DNA from: AP-15 sp963772965
GTDB lineage: Bacteria; Pseudomonadota; Alphaproteobacteria; ATCC43930; CGMCC-115725
Assembly: GCA_963772965.1 (NCBI GenBank)
Contig: CAVYZU010000001.1
Span: 62,001 to 126,000 of the forward strand
Length of the DNA: 64,000 nucleotides
Direction: 5' to 3'
Shown here in pieces: positions 25,515-34,489 of the stretch (positions are counted from its first letter, which is position 1; the number at the start of each line of letters is the position of its first letter). The position numbers were made by a program, and so were the translations under genes. The notes under the pieces are model-generated. The model was given only the letters and a program-made list of their open reading frames with translations, did no database searches and was not told the DNA's origin.

Positions 25515-27074
25515 ATGATGGTCAGCACAATTCGCCGCGCTTTGGCCGGGACCGCCTGCGCCGCGCTGATGTTCACCCCGCTTTTCGCCGGTGCGGCAGA
25601 CACAGCTGCGGGCGCCCAAAATCTTACCAACACACAGCAGCAGGCGGGCGCTATCCCGCTGCCGAGCCTCGCGCCACTGGCAGAGCGCGTCCTGCCCGCC
25701 GTCGTCAATGTGTCGGTACAGCTAAACCAACAAACCGCGATGGAAGACCAAAGCAGCGATGAGGACCAGGGCGATAGCGGCAATAACGGCGGGCTCTCCA
25801 GGGGTGGCGGCGACACACCGTTTGATCAATTCTTTCGCCACTTCTTTCAACAGCCGTTCTCTGGTACGCAGCCTGGAGAAAAGGTAATGGCGCTCGGCTC
25901 GGGATTTGTCATCGATCCGCATGGTTACATCGTCACCAACAATCATGTCGTCGCCAACGCCGAAAAAGTTACCGTGACCTTTCAAGATCAGAGCCAGCAT
26001 CCTGCCAAGGTGATCGGCCGCGACGAGCGAACCGACTTGGCGCTCCTTAAGATCAAGTCGGACAAACCATTATCCTATGTGAGCTGGGGCAACAGCGACA
26101 AAATGAAGGTCGGCGATTGGGTTATGGCGGTCGGCAACCCATTCGGCCTTGGCGGTACGGTGACAGCCGGCATTGTCTCGGCTTTGGGCCGCAACATTCA
26201 TGAAGGCCCGTACGACGACTTCCTGCAAATCGACGCTCCGATCAACCGCGGCAACTCGGGCGGGCCGACGTTCGACCTTTCCGGGCAAGTGATCGGCATC
26301 AACACGGCTATCTATTCGCCGTCGGGCGGCTCGGTCGGGATCGGTTTCGCGATCCCGTCGAACCTCGCCAAATATGTGATCGGCCAACTCGAGGAACATG
26401 GGTCGGTGAGCTGGGGCTGGCTCGGGGTTTCGATCCAGAACATTTCGCCCTCGATCGCCAAAAGTCTTGGCCTCTCTTCCGATAATCCTGAGGGAGCGCT
26501 CGTCGCTTCGGTAATTCGCAATAGTCCGGCGGCAAAAGCCGGTCTCAAATCCGGCGATGTCATCGTGTCGGCGGACAATCACCCGATCCGCACCGCCCAT
26601 GATCTCCCCCGACTGGTGGCGGAAACCCCGGTGGGCAGCAAGCTCAACCTGACCATAAGGCGCGGCGGCAAGGACGAGAACGTCGAGGTTGCGATCGGCA
26701 AAATGCCGGCGCAGATCGCTTCGGCTGAAGAAAGCACGACGCCACAGTCGAGTGCTGCAACCGGTAGTGCCCTCGGCTTGCAATTAGCGCCGCTACGGCC
26801 GGAACTGCGCAAGGAACTGAAGATCCCTCGCGACGTGAACGGGGTCGTGGTTCTGCGCGTCGGCGCCAACAGTCCGGTGGCCGAAATGGGCGTGCAGGCT
26901 GGAGATGTTATTCAATCGATCGACCAAAAACCTGCGACCAGCCCCGAAGAAGCTGCAGCGGCGTTGGAAGCGGCAGCCAAGCGCGGCAATATCCTGTTAC
27001 TGATCAATCGACATGGCGCGAGTGAATTCGTCGGGCTGTCGGTCAATAGCAACAGCTCGGGGAACGCCGGGTGA
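25515..27074 (+). CDS. Do/HtrA-family periplasmic serine protease (DegP-like)
   Basis: A 519-residue periplasmic quality-control protease and chaperone. A Sec signal peptide (residues 1-27, ending FAGAA) precedes a trypsin-like domain with the complete catalytic triad: His144 in TNNHVV, Asp174 in ERTDLALLK and Ser248 in GNSGGPTF. Two PDZ domains follow (about 300-395 and 425-510). A Gly/Asp-rich loop (about 76-100) precedes the LA-loop-like FDQFFRHFFQQPF. ATG 25515 (ATGATG) is chosen because the signal peptide starts there; the in-frame sequence from 25365 is not family-like. It is divergent from the ABC-like gene across 188 bp. Confidence 0.92.
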   Translation: MMVSTIRRALAGTACAALMFTPLFAGAADTAAGAQNLTNTQQQAGAIPLPSLAPLAERVLPAVVNVSVQLNQQTAMEDQSSDEDQGDSGNNGGLSRGGGDTPFDQFFRHFFQQPFSGTQPGEKVMALGSGFVIDPHGYIVTNNHVVANAEKVTVTFQDQSQHPAKVIGRDERTDLALLKIKSDKPLSYVSWGNSDKMKVGDWVMAVGNPFGLGGTVTAGIVSALGRNIHEGPYDDFLQIDAPINRGNSGGPTFDLSGQVIGINTAIYSPSGGSVGIGFAIPSNLAKYVIGQLEEHGSVSWGWLGVSIQNISPSIAKSLGLSSDNPEGALVASVIRNSPAAKAGLKSGDVIVSADNHPIRTAHDLPRLVAETPVGSKLNLTIRRGGKDENVEVAIGKMPAQIASAEESTTPQSSAATGSALGLQLAPLRPELRKELKIPRDVNGVVVLRVGANSPVAEMGVQAGDVIQSIDQKPATSPEEAAAALEAAAKRGNILLLINRHGASEFVGLSVNSNSSGNAG

Positions 27075-27179
27075 CCTGACGGGCGATCCACCAAGATAGG
27101 CTCAGACGCCCGCAACTCCACTCTACCGGCGGTAATCCCACGGGATTATGATCCCCACGAATTTTTGCGGGGGAGCGCA

Positions 27180-27905
27180 ATGGTGGATTTCGCGGGCAGC
27201 CACGTTGTCGTAACCGGTGGGACAGGCGCGCTCGGACGCGCCGTGATCGCGGCCTTGCGTGCGAGTGGTGCGGTATGCCACGTCCCCAATTTGATAGCGG
27301 CGGAGCTTGCGGATTTCCCTTTTTCGAGCGATCCCGGTGTGCACGTCGCGCGCAATATTGATGTTGCCGATGAGGCGGCGGTTCGCCAGTTTTTCGATGG
27401 TCTTCCGCCGCTGTGGGCATCGATCCATCTCGCCGGCGGCTTTGCAATGGCTCCGATCGCCGAGACCTCGGCCGCTGACTTCACCGCTCAATTTCGGATG
27501 AATGCGCTCTCCTGCTTTTTGTGCTCGGCCGCAGCAGTGAACGCGTTCCGCGGTCGCCGTGAGCCGGGACCCGGCGGCGCCAAAGGTGGACGGATCGTCA
27601 ATGTTGCCGCGCGTCCGGCGCTGGAGCCGCGGCTCGGCGCCGGCATGATTGCCTATACTGCGTCGAAATCGGCGGTCGCGGCACTGTCCCAGGCGCTTGG
27701 CCAGGAAACCGTCGGAGAGGAAATCTGGGTCAACGCCGTGGCGCCCTCGATTCTCGACACGGCGGTGAACCGCGACGCCATGCCGGGCGCCGAATACGAT
27801 AAATGGGTCGCACCCACGGAGCTTGCTCGGCTGATCGTATTTCTCGCCTCGGCCGATAATCGGGTGACGCGGGGGGCGGTCATCCCGGTTTACGGCGGCT
27901 CCTGA
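27180..27905 (+). CDS. SDR-family oxidoreductase
   Basis: A 241-residue classical short-chain dehydrogenase. The dinucleotide motif TGGTGALG is at residues 12-19, HLAGGFA stands at the NNAG position, and the catalytic Tyr and Lys are in YTASKSAVAALSQ (about 160-164). The C-terminal ITRGAVIPVYGGS-like ending (here RGAVIPVYGGS) is typical. ATG 27180 is preceded by GGGGGAGCG. The substrate is not evident. It follows htrA by 105 bp on the same strand. Confidence 0.8.
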   Translation: MVDFAGSHVVVTGGTGALGRAVIAALRASGAVCHVPNLIAAELADFPFSSDPGVHVARNIDVADEAAVRQFFDGLPPLWASIHLAGGFAMAPIAETSAADFTAQFRMNALSCFLCSAAAVNAFRGRREPGPGGAKGGRIVNVAARPALEPRLGAGMIAYTASKSAVAALSQALGQETVGEEIWVNAVAPSILDTAVNRDAMPGAEYDKWVAPTELARLIVFLASADNRVTRGAVIPVYGGS

Positions 27906-27941
27906 GCGGGCCGCCGGCCGATCCCCTCAACTCAACGAGTT

Positions 27942-29060
27942 TCAGGTCTGGTTTTTGACGACGACCTTGATCGCGTCATCGATCCGCTCGCGCGCGTATT
28001 TGAGGGCGGTCGGCAAATCGTCGAGCGGGAAAGTGTGGGTGTGGATCAGCTTCGCGTCAAAGCGCTTTTGCTTCATCAGCGCCATCGCGCGATGGGTTGC
28101 ACTCTGGCCCTCGCCGCGAATGCCATAAACGTAGATGTTGTTGCGCACGAGATAAGCGAGGTCGACCGGCACCTTTTCGTGCGGAAAAGCGGCAAGGCAG
28201 ATCCGGCCGCCGCGATCGACCATCTGCGCCGCTTCGTCGAGGGCATTGGGCGCGCCCGAGCACTCGACCACGAACTGAACTCCCTTGCCGCCGGTGATCC
28301 GCTTGACCGCGGCGACCGCGTCCTCCTCGCGGGCATTGACGACATGATCGGCGCCGAGTTTTTTGCCAAGTTCCAGCCGGCGGTCGCGAGTGCCGGTCAG
28401 GATCACCGGCTCGGCGCCGAGCGCCTTCGCGACCGCGACGCCGAGAAGACCGATCGGACCCGGCCCGGTCACGACGACGCCCTCGCCGGCGATCAGCCCG
28501 CCCAATACATTAAGCCCGTACATCGAAGTGCCGGCGGTGACGACGAGCGTTGCCTCTTCGTCGGTCATGTCCTCCGGGACATGCACCAATGTATTCACAT
28601 TGTTGACCGCGTATTGTGCGAAGCCGCCATCGGTCGTGAAGCCATTGGCGCGATGGCCTTTGGCGAGATCGCCGTAATTCAAGCAGGACGTGTACATGCC
28701 CTGCCGGCAGCGTGCGCAGCGGCCGCAACCGGCATGGACCTCGACGGTAATGCGGTCGCCGACGGAGAACTCGTCGACAGCTGGTCCGAGCTTGACCACT
28801 GTCCCCATATATTCATGGCCGATCGTGAAGTTCTTGTTGAACGGCAATCCGCCATCGACCATAGCCGGCAGACCGTGGCGCATGATTTCGAGGTCGGTGG
28901 CGCAAATCGCGACCGCGTCGATGCGCACCAACACCTCGGCTTGGCCGGGCTGCGGCACCGGCTTTTCGGTCGGCAGGATTTCACCCGGCCCGCCCAGCAC
29001 CCAAGCTTTCATTCGCTCGGGTACCTGATACTCATTGCTTAACCGGGCATGCCCCACCAT
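27942..29060 (-). CDS. Zinc-dependent alcohol dehydrogenase family protein (MDR)
   Basis: A 372-residue medium-chain dehydrogenase. The catalytic-zinc region has ICATDLEIMRHG and GHEYMG; the structural-zinc lobe has four cysteines (CGRCARCRQGMYTSC). The Rossmann motif GPGPIGLLGVAVAKALGA is at about 200-217, and the domain closes with VECSGAPNALDEA. Resemblance is to L-threonine or sorbitol dehydrogenase-like members, without enough to name the substrate. ATG 29060 has AGGAGA eight bases upstream. It converges on the SDR gene, 36 bp apart. Confidence 0.85.
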   Translation of the reverse strand: MVGHARLSNEYQVPERMKAWVLGGPGEILPTEKPVPQPGQAEVLVRIDAVAICATDLEIMRHGLPAMVDGGLPFNKNFTIGHEYMGTVVKLGPAVDEFSVGDRITVEVHAGCGRCARCRQGMYTSCLNYGDLAKGHRANGFTTDGGFAQYAVNNVNTLVHVPEDMTDEEATLVVTAGTSMYGLNVLGGLIAGEGVVVTGPGPIGLLGVAVAKALGAEPVILTGTRDRRLELGKKLGADHVVNAREEDAVAAVKRITGGKGVQFVVECSGAPNALDEAAQMVDRGGRICLAAFPHEKVPVDLAYLVRNNIYVYGIRGEGQSATHRAMALMKQKRFDAKLIHTHTFPLDDLPTALKYARERIDDAIKVVVKNQT

Positions 29061-29227
29061 CGTTCAATTCTCCTGGATATGCCAAACCTGCACCAATGTA
29101 GCCTTAAACCTGCCGAAGAGAAGGTACGGCGGCTTTCGGCAATGCGCCACGTGGTTTAATAGAAGGGTGCTCCGAGTAATCGATATCGATTTCGGGCAAT
29201 GTATAGGCGGTGTGCGCAGGGGGATAA

Positions 29228-30172
29228 ATGAGAAGTCGCCGGACCGCGGTGCTGGGCGGGGCGGGCTTCATCGGCCGCTATGTCGTCCAGCGGCTCGCCG
29301 CTCGCGGCGACGTCGTTCCGGTTGGCGGCCGTCACGCCGAGGATGCCAAATTCTTGATGACCGCGGGCCTCGTCGGGCAGATCGCAGCCGTCAACGTGAC
29401 AATCGACGACGCGCAGGTGCTCCCGGCGTTTCTGGCCGGCAGCAATGCGGTAGTCAATTGCGTCGGCATCCTCGCCGAGAGCGGTCGTCAGACATTCGAG
29501 CGGGTGCACTATCTAGGGCCGGCGCGATTGGCGCGATTGGCGCGTGAGGCCGGGGTCGAGCGCCTCGTGCACATCTCGGCGATCGGCGCCGATCCGCGAT
29601 CGCGTTCGGCTTACGCGCGAAGCAAGGCGCAGGGCGAAGCCGCGGTGCGTGACGCGTTCCCGACTGCGACGATCCTGCGTCCCTCGATTGTCTTTGGGCC
29701 GGAGGACCAATTCTTCAATCGGTTTGCGGCGATGGCGATGATCTCGCCGGTGCTACCCTTGATCGGCGGCGGCCGTACCCGGTTTCAACCAGTCTACGTC
29801 GGAGATGTCGCCGACGCGGTGCTGAAATGCCTCGAGGAGCCGGCCGCCGCGGGCCGCACTTATGAACTTGGCGGACCGAAAATATACAATTTCCGCGAAC
29901 TGGTCGAATTACTGCTCAGCGAGATTCGCCGCAAGCGGCTGCTGATCGATTTGCCGTTCGGCGCCGCCGAGTTTCAGGCGCGGATGATGTCGGTATTGCC
30001 GAGCCCGCCTTTGACCCGCGACCAGGTCGAACTTCTGAGGAGCGATAATGTCGTTTCGTCAGGCGCGCTAACCCTCGCGACGCTCGGCATCACTCCGACC
30101 GCGGTCGAGGCAATCTTGCCGACTTACCTCGATCGCTTCCGCCGCGGCGGCTGGTACGAACGGCACGCCTGA
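29228..30172 (+). CDS. Complex I NDUFA9-family NAD(P)-binding protein
   Basis: A 314-residue atypical SDR. It opens with AVLGGAGFIGRYVVQRLAARG (Rossmann glycine motif) and continues with NCVGILAESGRQTF, VHISAIGADPRSRSAYARSKAQGE (Tyr and Lys of the active-site region), LRPSIVFGPEDQFFNRFA and QPVYVGDVADAV. This pattern is that of bacterial NDUFA9-like proteins, related to the accessory subunit of respiratory complex I; in bacteria they may act in quinone or sugar-nucleotide metabolism. A cyclophilin gene follows after 67 bp, probably in the same transcript. Confidence 0.85.
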   Translation: MRSRRTAVLGGAGFIGRYVVQRLAARGDVVPVGGRHAEDAKFLMTAGLVGQIAAVNVTIDDAQVLPAFLAGSNAVVNCVGILAESGRQTFERVHYLGPARLARLAREAGVERLVHISAIGADPRSRSAYARSKAQGEAAVRDAFPTATILRPSIVFGPEDQFFNRFAAMAMISPVLPLIGGGRTRFQPVYVGDVADAVLKCLEEPAAAGRTYELGGPKIYNFRELVELLLSEIRRKRLLIDLPFGAAEFQARMMSVLPSPPLTRDQVELLRSDNVVSSGALTLATLGITPTAVEAILPTYLDRFRRGGWYERHA

Positions 30173-30239
30173 AGCGCTTTAACCCGGCCCAGGCTTCGGA
30201 TAAGGTCGCCGCCCTCGCGATTGTTCAGGACACAGCGTA

Positions 30240-30800
30240 ATGGCAAGGTTGGCCCGGCTCGTCCTGCTGATCATCGCGCTCGCATTCGGAGGAAGGGCGA
30301 TGGCGGCAGATCTCGAAAACACGATATATCTCGACGTGCCGGCAGGCCGCGTCGTCATCGAAATGCGCCCCGATCTGGCGCCAGCCACGGTCGCCCAGAT
30401 CAAGTCGCTGGTGCGCCAAGGCTTCTACAATGGGTTGACCTTTCATCGGGTCATCGACGGCTTTATGGCGCAGACCGGCGATCCGCGCGGCGACGGCACC
30501 GGCGGTTCGGGGCACCCGCTCAAAGCTGAGTTTTCGAACGAGCACTTTGTCCGCGGCGTGGTTGCAATGGCGCGCACCTCCGATCCCAACAGCGCCGACA
30601 GCCAATTCTTTATTATGTTCGGACCGGCGCCGTCGCTCGACGGCAAATACACGATTTGGGGCGACGTCGTTTCCGGCATGGAATATGTCGACCAGATCAA
30701 AAAGGGCAGCCCCGCGGATAACGGCTCGGTCTCAAACCCTGACAAGATCATCAAAATGCAGGTCGCGGCCGACGCGCAAAAGGCGCCGGCAAAACCGTAG
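30240..30800 (+). CDS. Peptidyl-prolyl cis-trans isomerase, cyclophilin type (periplasmic)
   Basis: A 186-residue cyclophilin that catalyses proline isomerisation during folding of exported proteins. A signal peptide (residues 1-23, cleaved after AMAA) precedes the domain. The core motifs are FYNGLTFHRVIDGFMAQTGD, with catalytic Arg in FHR, GTGGSGHPLKAEF, MARTSDPNSADSQFFI and LDGKYTIWGDVVSGM. The length fits the PpiA/PpiB family. ATG 30240 is used because it gives a full signal sequence. Confidence 0.9.
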   Translation: MARLARLVLLIIALAFGGRAMAADLENTIYLDVPAGRVVIEMRPDLAPATVAQIKSLVRQGFYNGLTFHRVIDGFMAQTGDPRGDGTGGSGHPLKAEFSNEHFVRGVVAMARTSDPNSADSQFFIMFGPAPSLDGKYTIWGDVVSGMEYVDQIKKGSPADNGSVSNPDKIIKMQVAADAQKAPAKP

Positions 30801-30826
30801 CCCTATACCCGGCGAGGGTCACTCGC

Positions 30827-32251
30827 TTGGCAGGCGCCCCGCGCTCCCGCCCTCACCCCGTGTGCGGCGAGAGCGAGGGACCCGCAGATCCCCGGATCAA
30901 GTCCGGGGAGGAGGGCAAGCGGCGGACCCCACTGGCAGCGGGCAGGCCGGCGTGGCTCTCCTCGCTCGCAATCTATTCCCGGCCGCGGTTGATCGCTGTC
31001 CTGCTGATGGGGTTTTCCAGCGGCCTGCCGCTGGCATTAACTTTTGCGACGTTATCGTTCCGCCTGGCCGAGATCGGCGTCTCGCGCACCGCGATCGGAT
31101 TATTCGCGCTGGTCGGCGTCCCCTATAGCGTTAAGTTTCTGTGGTCGCCGCTGATCGACCGGCTGGCGATCCCGTTATTGACATCGCATCTCGGGCGGCG
31201 GCGCGGCTGGGCATTGGCGATCCAGCCCTTGCTCGCCTTGGCGATCTTGGGGTTGGGCATCGTCAATCCGCGCTCGGCGGCGGGATTGACTGCGGTCTTG
31301 GCGCTCGCGGTCGCCTTTTTATCGGCTAGCCAGGACATCGTCATCGATGCCTATCGCATCGAGCTGCTCCGCCCAGAGGAGCAGGGCGCTGGTGCGGCGG
31401 CAACACAATGGGGCTATCGCTTCGGCATGCTGGCCGCCTCGGCCGGCGCCTTGTACGCCGCGAGTTTTGGGGGCTGGCGGTTTGCTTATGGGCTGATGGC
31501 GGCGCTGATGGTGATCGGCATGGCGACCGTCTGGTTTACGCCCGAACCCGATGGCGCGGCGCTGCCCGAGAGGCTGCCCGGTCAAACAGCGGCAGCGCGA
31601 GTTGCGGCGTGGCTGCGGCGGGCCGTGGCAGCCCCGTTCAGCGATATGCTGAAACGCGAGGGTGCGCTGACCATCCTGATCTTCGTCGTCCTCTACAAAT
31701 TCGGCGACGCACTCGCCGCCACGATGTCGAACCCGCTTTACGTATCGCTCGGCTTTACCAAGGTCGAGCTCGCCAATATCGCCAAGGTGTACGGCTTTGC
31801 CGCGAGCCTCGCCGGCTTGGCCTTGGGCGGCGTTGTGGTGTTGCGGCTCGGCGTCATGCGGGCGCTCTTGGTCTGCGGCGTGCTGCAGATGCTCTCCAAC
31901 CTGATGTACGCCGTACAGGTCGAGGCCGGGCACAGTTTGGTGGCGCTGGCGCTGACAATCGGGGTCGAAAACCTGACTGGCGGGATGGGATCGGCGGCCT
32001 TCGTCGCTTACCTCTCGGGCCTCTGCAACATCGAGTTCACCGCCACCCAATATGCGCTGTTATCGTCACTGGCCGCGGTCGGCCGTACCACTTTGTCGGC
32101 TTCGGGCGGGGCGCTTGCCGACGCCCTCGGTTGGATACCCTTTTTCGTGCTGGCCACCGCGGCTTGTCTACCGGGGCTGATGCTGCTGTTTTCGATCATG
32201 CGTGCCGAAAGCCGGAATCGACCACGGGAAGTCGCGGTCGGTCAGCCGTAG
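30827..32251 (+). CDS. ampG: AmpG-family muropeptide MFS transporter
   Basis: An inner-membrane permease of the AmpG family, which imports anhydro-muropeptides for cell-wall recycling. About 12 hydrophobic segments run from LIAVLLMGFSSGLPLALTF to the end. VPYSVKFLWSPLIDRL and SQDIVIDAYRIELL are strong AmpG hallmarks. The start is uncertain. TTG 30827 or GTG 30860 give an N-terminus translated from a palindromic repeat (30890-30908), and no ATG occurs before the first membrane helix. The reading frame overlaps the convergent metallopeptidase gene by 10 bp. Confidence 0.85.
   Translation: MAGAPRSRPHPVCGESEGPADPRIKSGEEGKRRTPLAAGRPAWLSSLAIYSRPRLIAVLLMGFSSGLPLALTFATLSFRLAEIGVSRTAIGLFALVGVPYSVKFLWSPLIDRLAIPLLTSHLGRRRGWALAIQPLLALAILGLGIVNPRSAAGLTAVLALAVAFLSASQDIVIDAYRIELLRPEEQGAGAAATQWGYRFGMLAASAGALYAASFGGWRFAYGLMAALMVIGMATVWFTPEPDGAALPERLPGQTAAARVAAWLRRAVAAPFSDMLKREGALTILIFVVLYKFGDALAATMSNPLYVSLGFTKVELANIAKVYGFAASLAGLALGGVVVLRLGVMRALLVCGVLQMLSNLMYAVQVEAGHSLVALALTIGVENLTGGMGSAAFVAYLSGLCNIEFTATQYALLSSLAAVGRTTLSASGGALADALGWIPFFVLATAACLPGLMLLFSIMRAESRNRPREVAVGQP
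30890..30908. repeat. Palindromic repeat near the 5' end of ampG
   Basis: CCCCGGA / TCCGGGG with loop TCAAG. This hairpin type (GGATCAAGTCC core) is common in intergenic repeats of Alphaproteobacteria. Here it overlaps the possible start region of ampG. Confidence 0.6.
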
Positions 32252-33081
32252 GACAGCAATTCGGCTCGGTGGCGATCGAGCCAAGCGCGCGGCCGGTCGT
32301 TCCCGGGCACCAGGCTGTCGACCAGCCGCCAGAAGCGCGGCCCGTGATTCATCTCGACCAGGTGAGCCACCTCATGCGCCACGACATAATCGACCACCTC
32401 CTCCGGAGCAAAGATCAGTCGCCAGCTAAACGACAAGTTTCCGGATGCCGAACAGCTGCCCCAGCGACTTTTGGTGTCACGTACGCTGACCCGTGCGACC
32501 TTACGGCCAACACGGGAAGCAAGAGGCCGCGCCCGCTTCGCCAACTCGTCTCGGGCGAGCATGGCAAGATGGTCGCGGACGCGGCGCGGCAAGTGCTCGG
32601 GCTCGCCCCGCACCCGAATCTCCCCATCCGCAATAGTCACCGGCGGCGACGCGGCATCGAGCGAGCGGCGGATCCGATGCAGAACGCCCAGAACCGGAAC
32701 GAGAGCACCCTCGGCAAATGGGACGGGCCGCGGCAGTGCCGAAAGCCGGCCCTGTACCCAACCGCGCTTGTCCCGCAAAAACCGCAGGCCGATCTCGGGC
32801 GGCACCCCGTGCGGCAGCACCAGTTCGACCCGGCGCGAGGCGGCATCGATACGCAGTCCAACCCGGCGGGCCCGAGGGCTGACCCGGATCGCCAACGGGG
32901 CGCCGAGATCGAGTGCCAGCGCCTGCCGGCCGATTGCCGCGATCGCCGATTCGCTCGGCGGCCGTGATCTTCCTCCCGAGGTACCGCGAAATCCGGCCAT
33001 TTGCCTCACTCCAGCAGAGACGCCGGCATCGCGGCGCCACACCGTCACAAAAGCTTTTCTGAGTTCGTCTTGATTCCGCAA
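32242..33081 (-). CDS. YgjP-like (DUF45) M48-type metallopeptidase
   Basis: A 279-residue protein (or 253 from the ATG at 33003) with an N-terminal beta-rich region and a C-terminal zinc-peptidase motif HEVAHLVEMNHGPRFW (about residues 236-251). The His ligands and catalytic Glu are all present. SRWGSCSASGNLSFSWRL and APEEVVDYVVAHE directly before it are the hallmark of the YgjP/DUF45 family. The proteolytic target is unknown. It converges on ampG and is divergent from ugpB (56 bp). Confidence 0.85.
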   Translation of the reverse strand: MRNQDELRKAFVTVWRRDAGVSAGVRQMAGFRGTSGGRSRPPSESAIAAIGRQALALDLGAPLAIRVSPRARRVGLRIDAASRRVELVLPHGVPPEIGLRFLRDKRGWVQGRLSALPRPVPFAEGALVPVLGVLHRIRRSLDAASPPVTIADGEIRVRGEPEHLPRRVRDHLAMLARDELAKRARPLASRVGRKVARVSVRDTKSRWGSCSASGNLSFSWRLIFAPEEVVDYVVAHEVAHLVEMNHGPRFWRLVDSLVPGNDRPRAWLDRHRAELLSYG

Positions 33082-33136
33082 GCGGCTTCACGCTAGCTCG
33101 CTGACAAAGGCTAATCGGGGCCGGATTGGGGGGACA

Positions 33137-34453
33137 ATGCGACGGGTGATGCTGGCCGCGGCAGCGGCGGCGATATGGCTATCGGTATCAGGAGTTGCAT
33201 CGGCCGAGCCGGTTGAATTGCAATGGTGGCACGCGATGACCTCCGCTAACGCTGCGGTGGTCAATCAGATAGCCGCCGACTTCAACGTCTCGCAGAGCGC
33301 CTACAAGATAACACCGGTGTTCAAGGGCTCCTATGCCGAGACGATGAATGCCGGCATCGCCGCCTTCCGCGCCGGCAAGGCGCCGGCGATCCTGCAAATA
33401 TTCGAAGTCGGCACCGCAACGATGATGGCTGCCAAAGGTGCGGTGGTGCCGGTCTATCAACTGATGAAAGACGCCGGCAAGCCCTTCGATCCGAAAGCCT
33501 ATCTGCCAGCGGTCACCGGGTATTACAGCACCGCCGACGGACGCATGTTGTCGATGCCGTTCAACAGCTCGACAGCGGTCGTGTTTTGGAACAAGGACCT
33601 TTTCAAAAAAGCCGGCCTTGATCCCGACAAGCCGCCCGCAACCTGGCCCCAGACATTTGCCGTCGCCAAACAGCTGCGAGCGGCGGGCATCCCGTGCGGC
33701 TTTACAGCGGGTTGGATCAGCTGGACCCAGCTGGAGCAGTTCAGCGCCTGGCACAATGTCGCCTTCGCCAGCAAGGCTGACGGGTTCGAGGGTCCGGATG
33801 CCCGGCTCGAATTCAACAATCCGACCGTTGTCCGCCATATCGCCAACCTCGCGGCGGCCGAAAAGGACAAGAGTTTTGACTATGGTGGGCGCACCACCGA
33901 GCCCGAAGGCAAGTTTGCGAATGGCGAGTGCGGCATGATCCAGACCTCGTCTGCGGCTTACGGCATCTTTAAGAAGGGAGCGAAATTCGAATTTGGCGTC
34001 GCCGAACTGCCTTATTACCCCGATGTCCCCGGAGCCCCGCAGAATTCGATCATCGGCGGCGCCAGTCTCTGGGTCATGGCCGGCAAGACGCCAGAAGAAT
34101 ACAAAGGCGTAGCCGAGTTCTTTACGTTTCTGTCGCACACCGACCTGCAACAGAGACTGCACGAGATAACCGGTTATCTGCCGATCACCAAAGCGGCCTA
34201 CGAGGCGACCAAGGAGTCAGGTTTTTACGCAAAGAACCCGGGTCGCGAGATCCCGGTGCTGCAGCTAACGCGAAAACCGCCGACCGAGAACTCGCGCGGG
34301 CTGCGCCTCGGCAATCTGGTGCAGATCCGCGACATCATCGCCCAGGATCTGGAAGCGATCTTCGCCGGCAAAGAGGACGCGCAAACCGGCCTTGACGACG
34401 CCGTCAAGCGCGGCAACGCCCTACTCGCCCAGTTCCAGCAGAATACCGAATAG
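33137..34453 (+). CDS. ugpB: sn-Glycerol-3-phosphate ABC transporter substrate-binding protein
   Basis: A 438-residue periplasmic binding protein. The signal peptide (residues 1-23, ending ASA) is followed by VELQWWHAMTSANAAVVNQIAADFN, the typical UgpB opening. GSYAETMNAGIAAFRAGKAPAI, FNSSTAVVFWNKDLFKKAGLDP and GYLPITKAAYEATKESGFY match the family throughout. It should bind glycerol-3-phosphate or glycerophosphodiesters and deliver them to UgpAE. It is the first gene of ugpBAE; ugpA follows after 36 bp. Confidence 0.9.
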   Translation: MRRVMLAAAAAAIWLSVSGVASAEPVELQWWHAMTSANAAVVNQIAADFNVSQSAYKITPVFKGSYAETMNAGIAAFRAGKAPAILQIFEVGTATMMAAKGAVVPVYQLMKDAGKPFDPKAYLPAVTGYYSTADGRMLSMPFNSSTAVVFWNKDLFKKAGLDPDKPPATWPQTFAVAKQLRAAGIPCGFTAGWISWTQLEQFSAWHNVAFASKADGFEGPDARLEFNNPTVVRHIANLAAAEKDKSFDYGGRTTEPEGKFANGECGMIQTSSAAYGIFKKGAKFEFGVAELPYYPDVPGAPQNSIIGGASLWVMAGKTPEEYKGVAEFFTFLSHTDLQQRLHEITGYLPITKAAYEATKESGFYAKNPGREIPVLQLTRKPPTENSRGLRLGNLVQIRDIIAQDLEAIFAGKEDAQTGLDDAVKRGNALLAQFQQNTE

Positions 34454-34489
34454 CGGATCGGCGACTGCGGCGCGAATCGAGGCGCCGAT

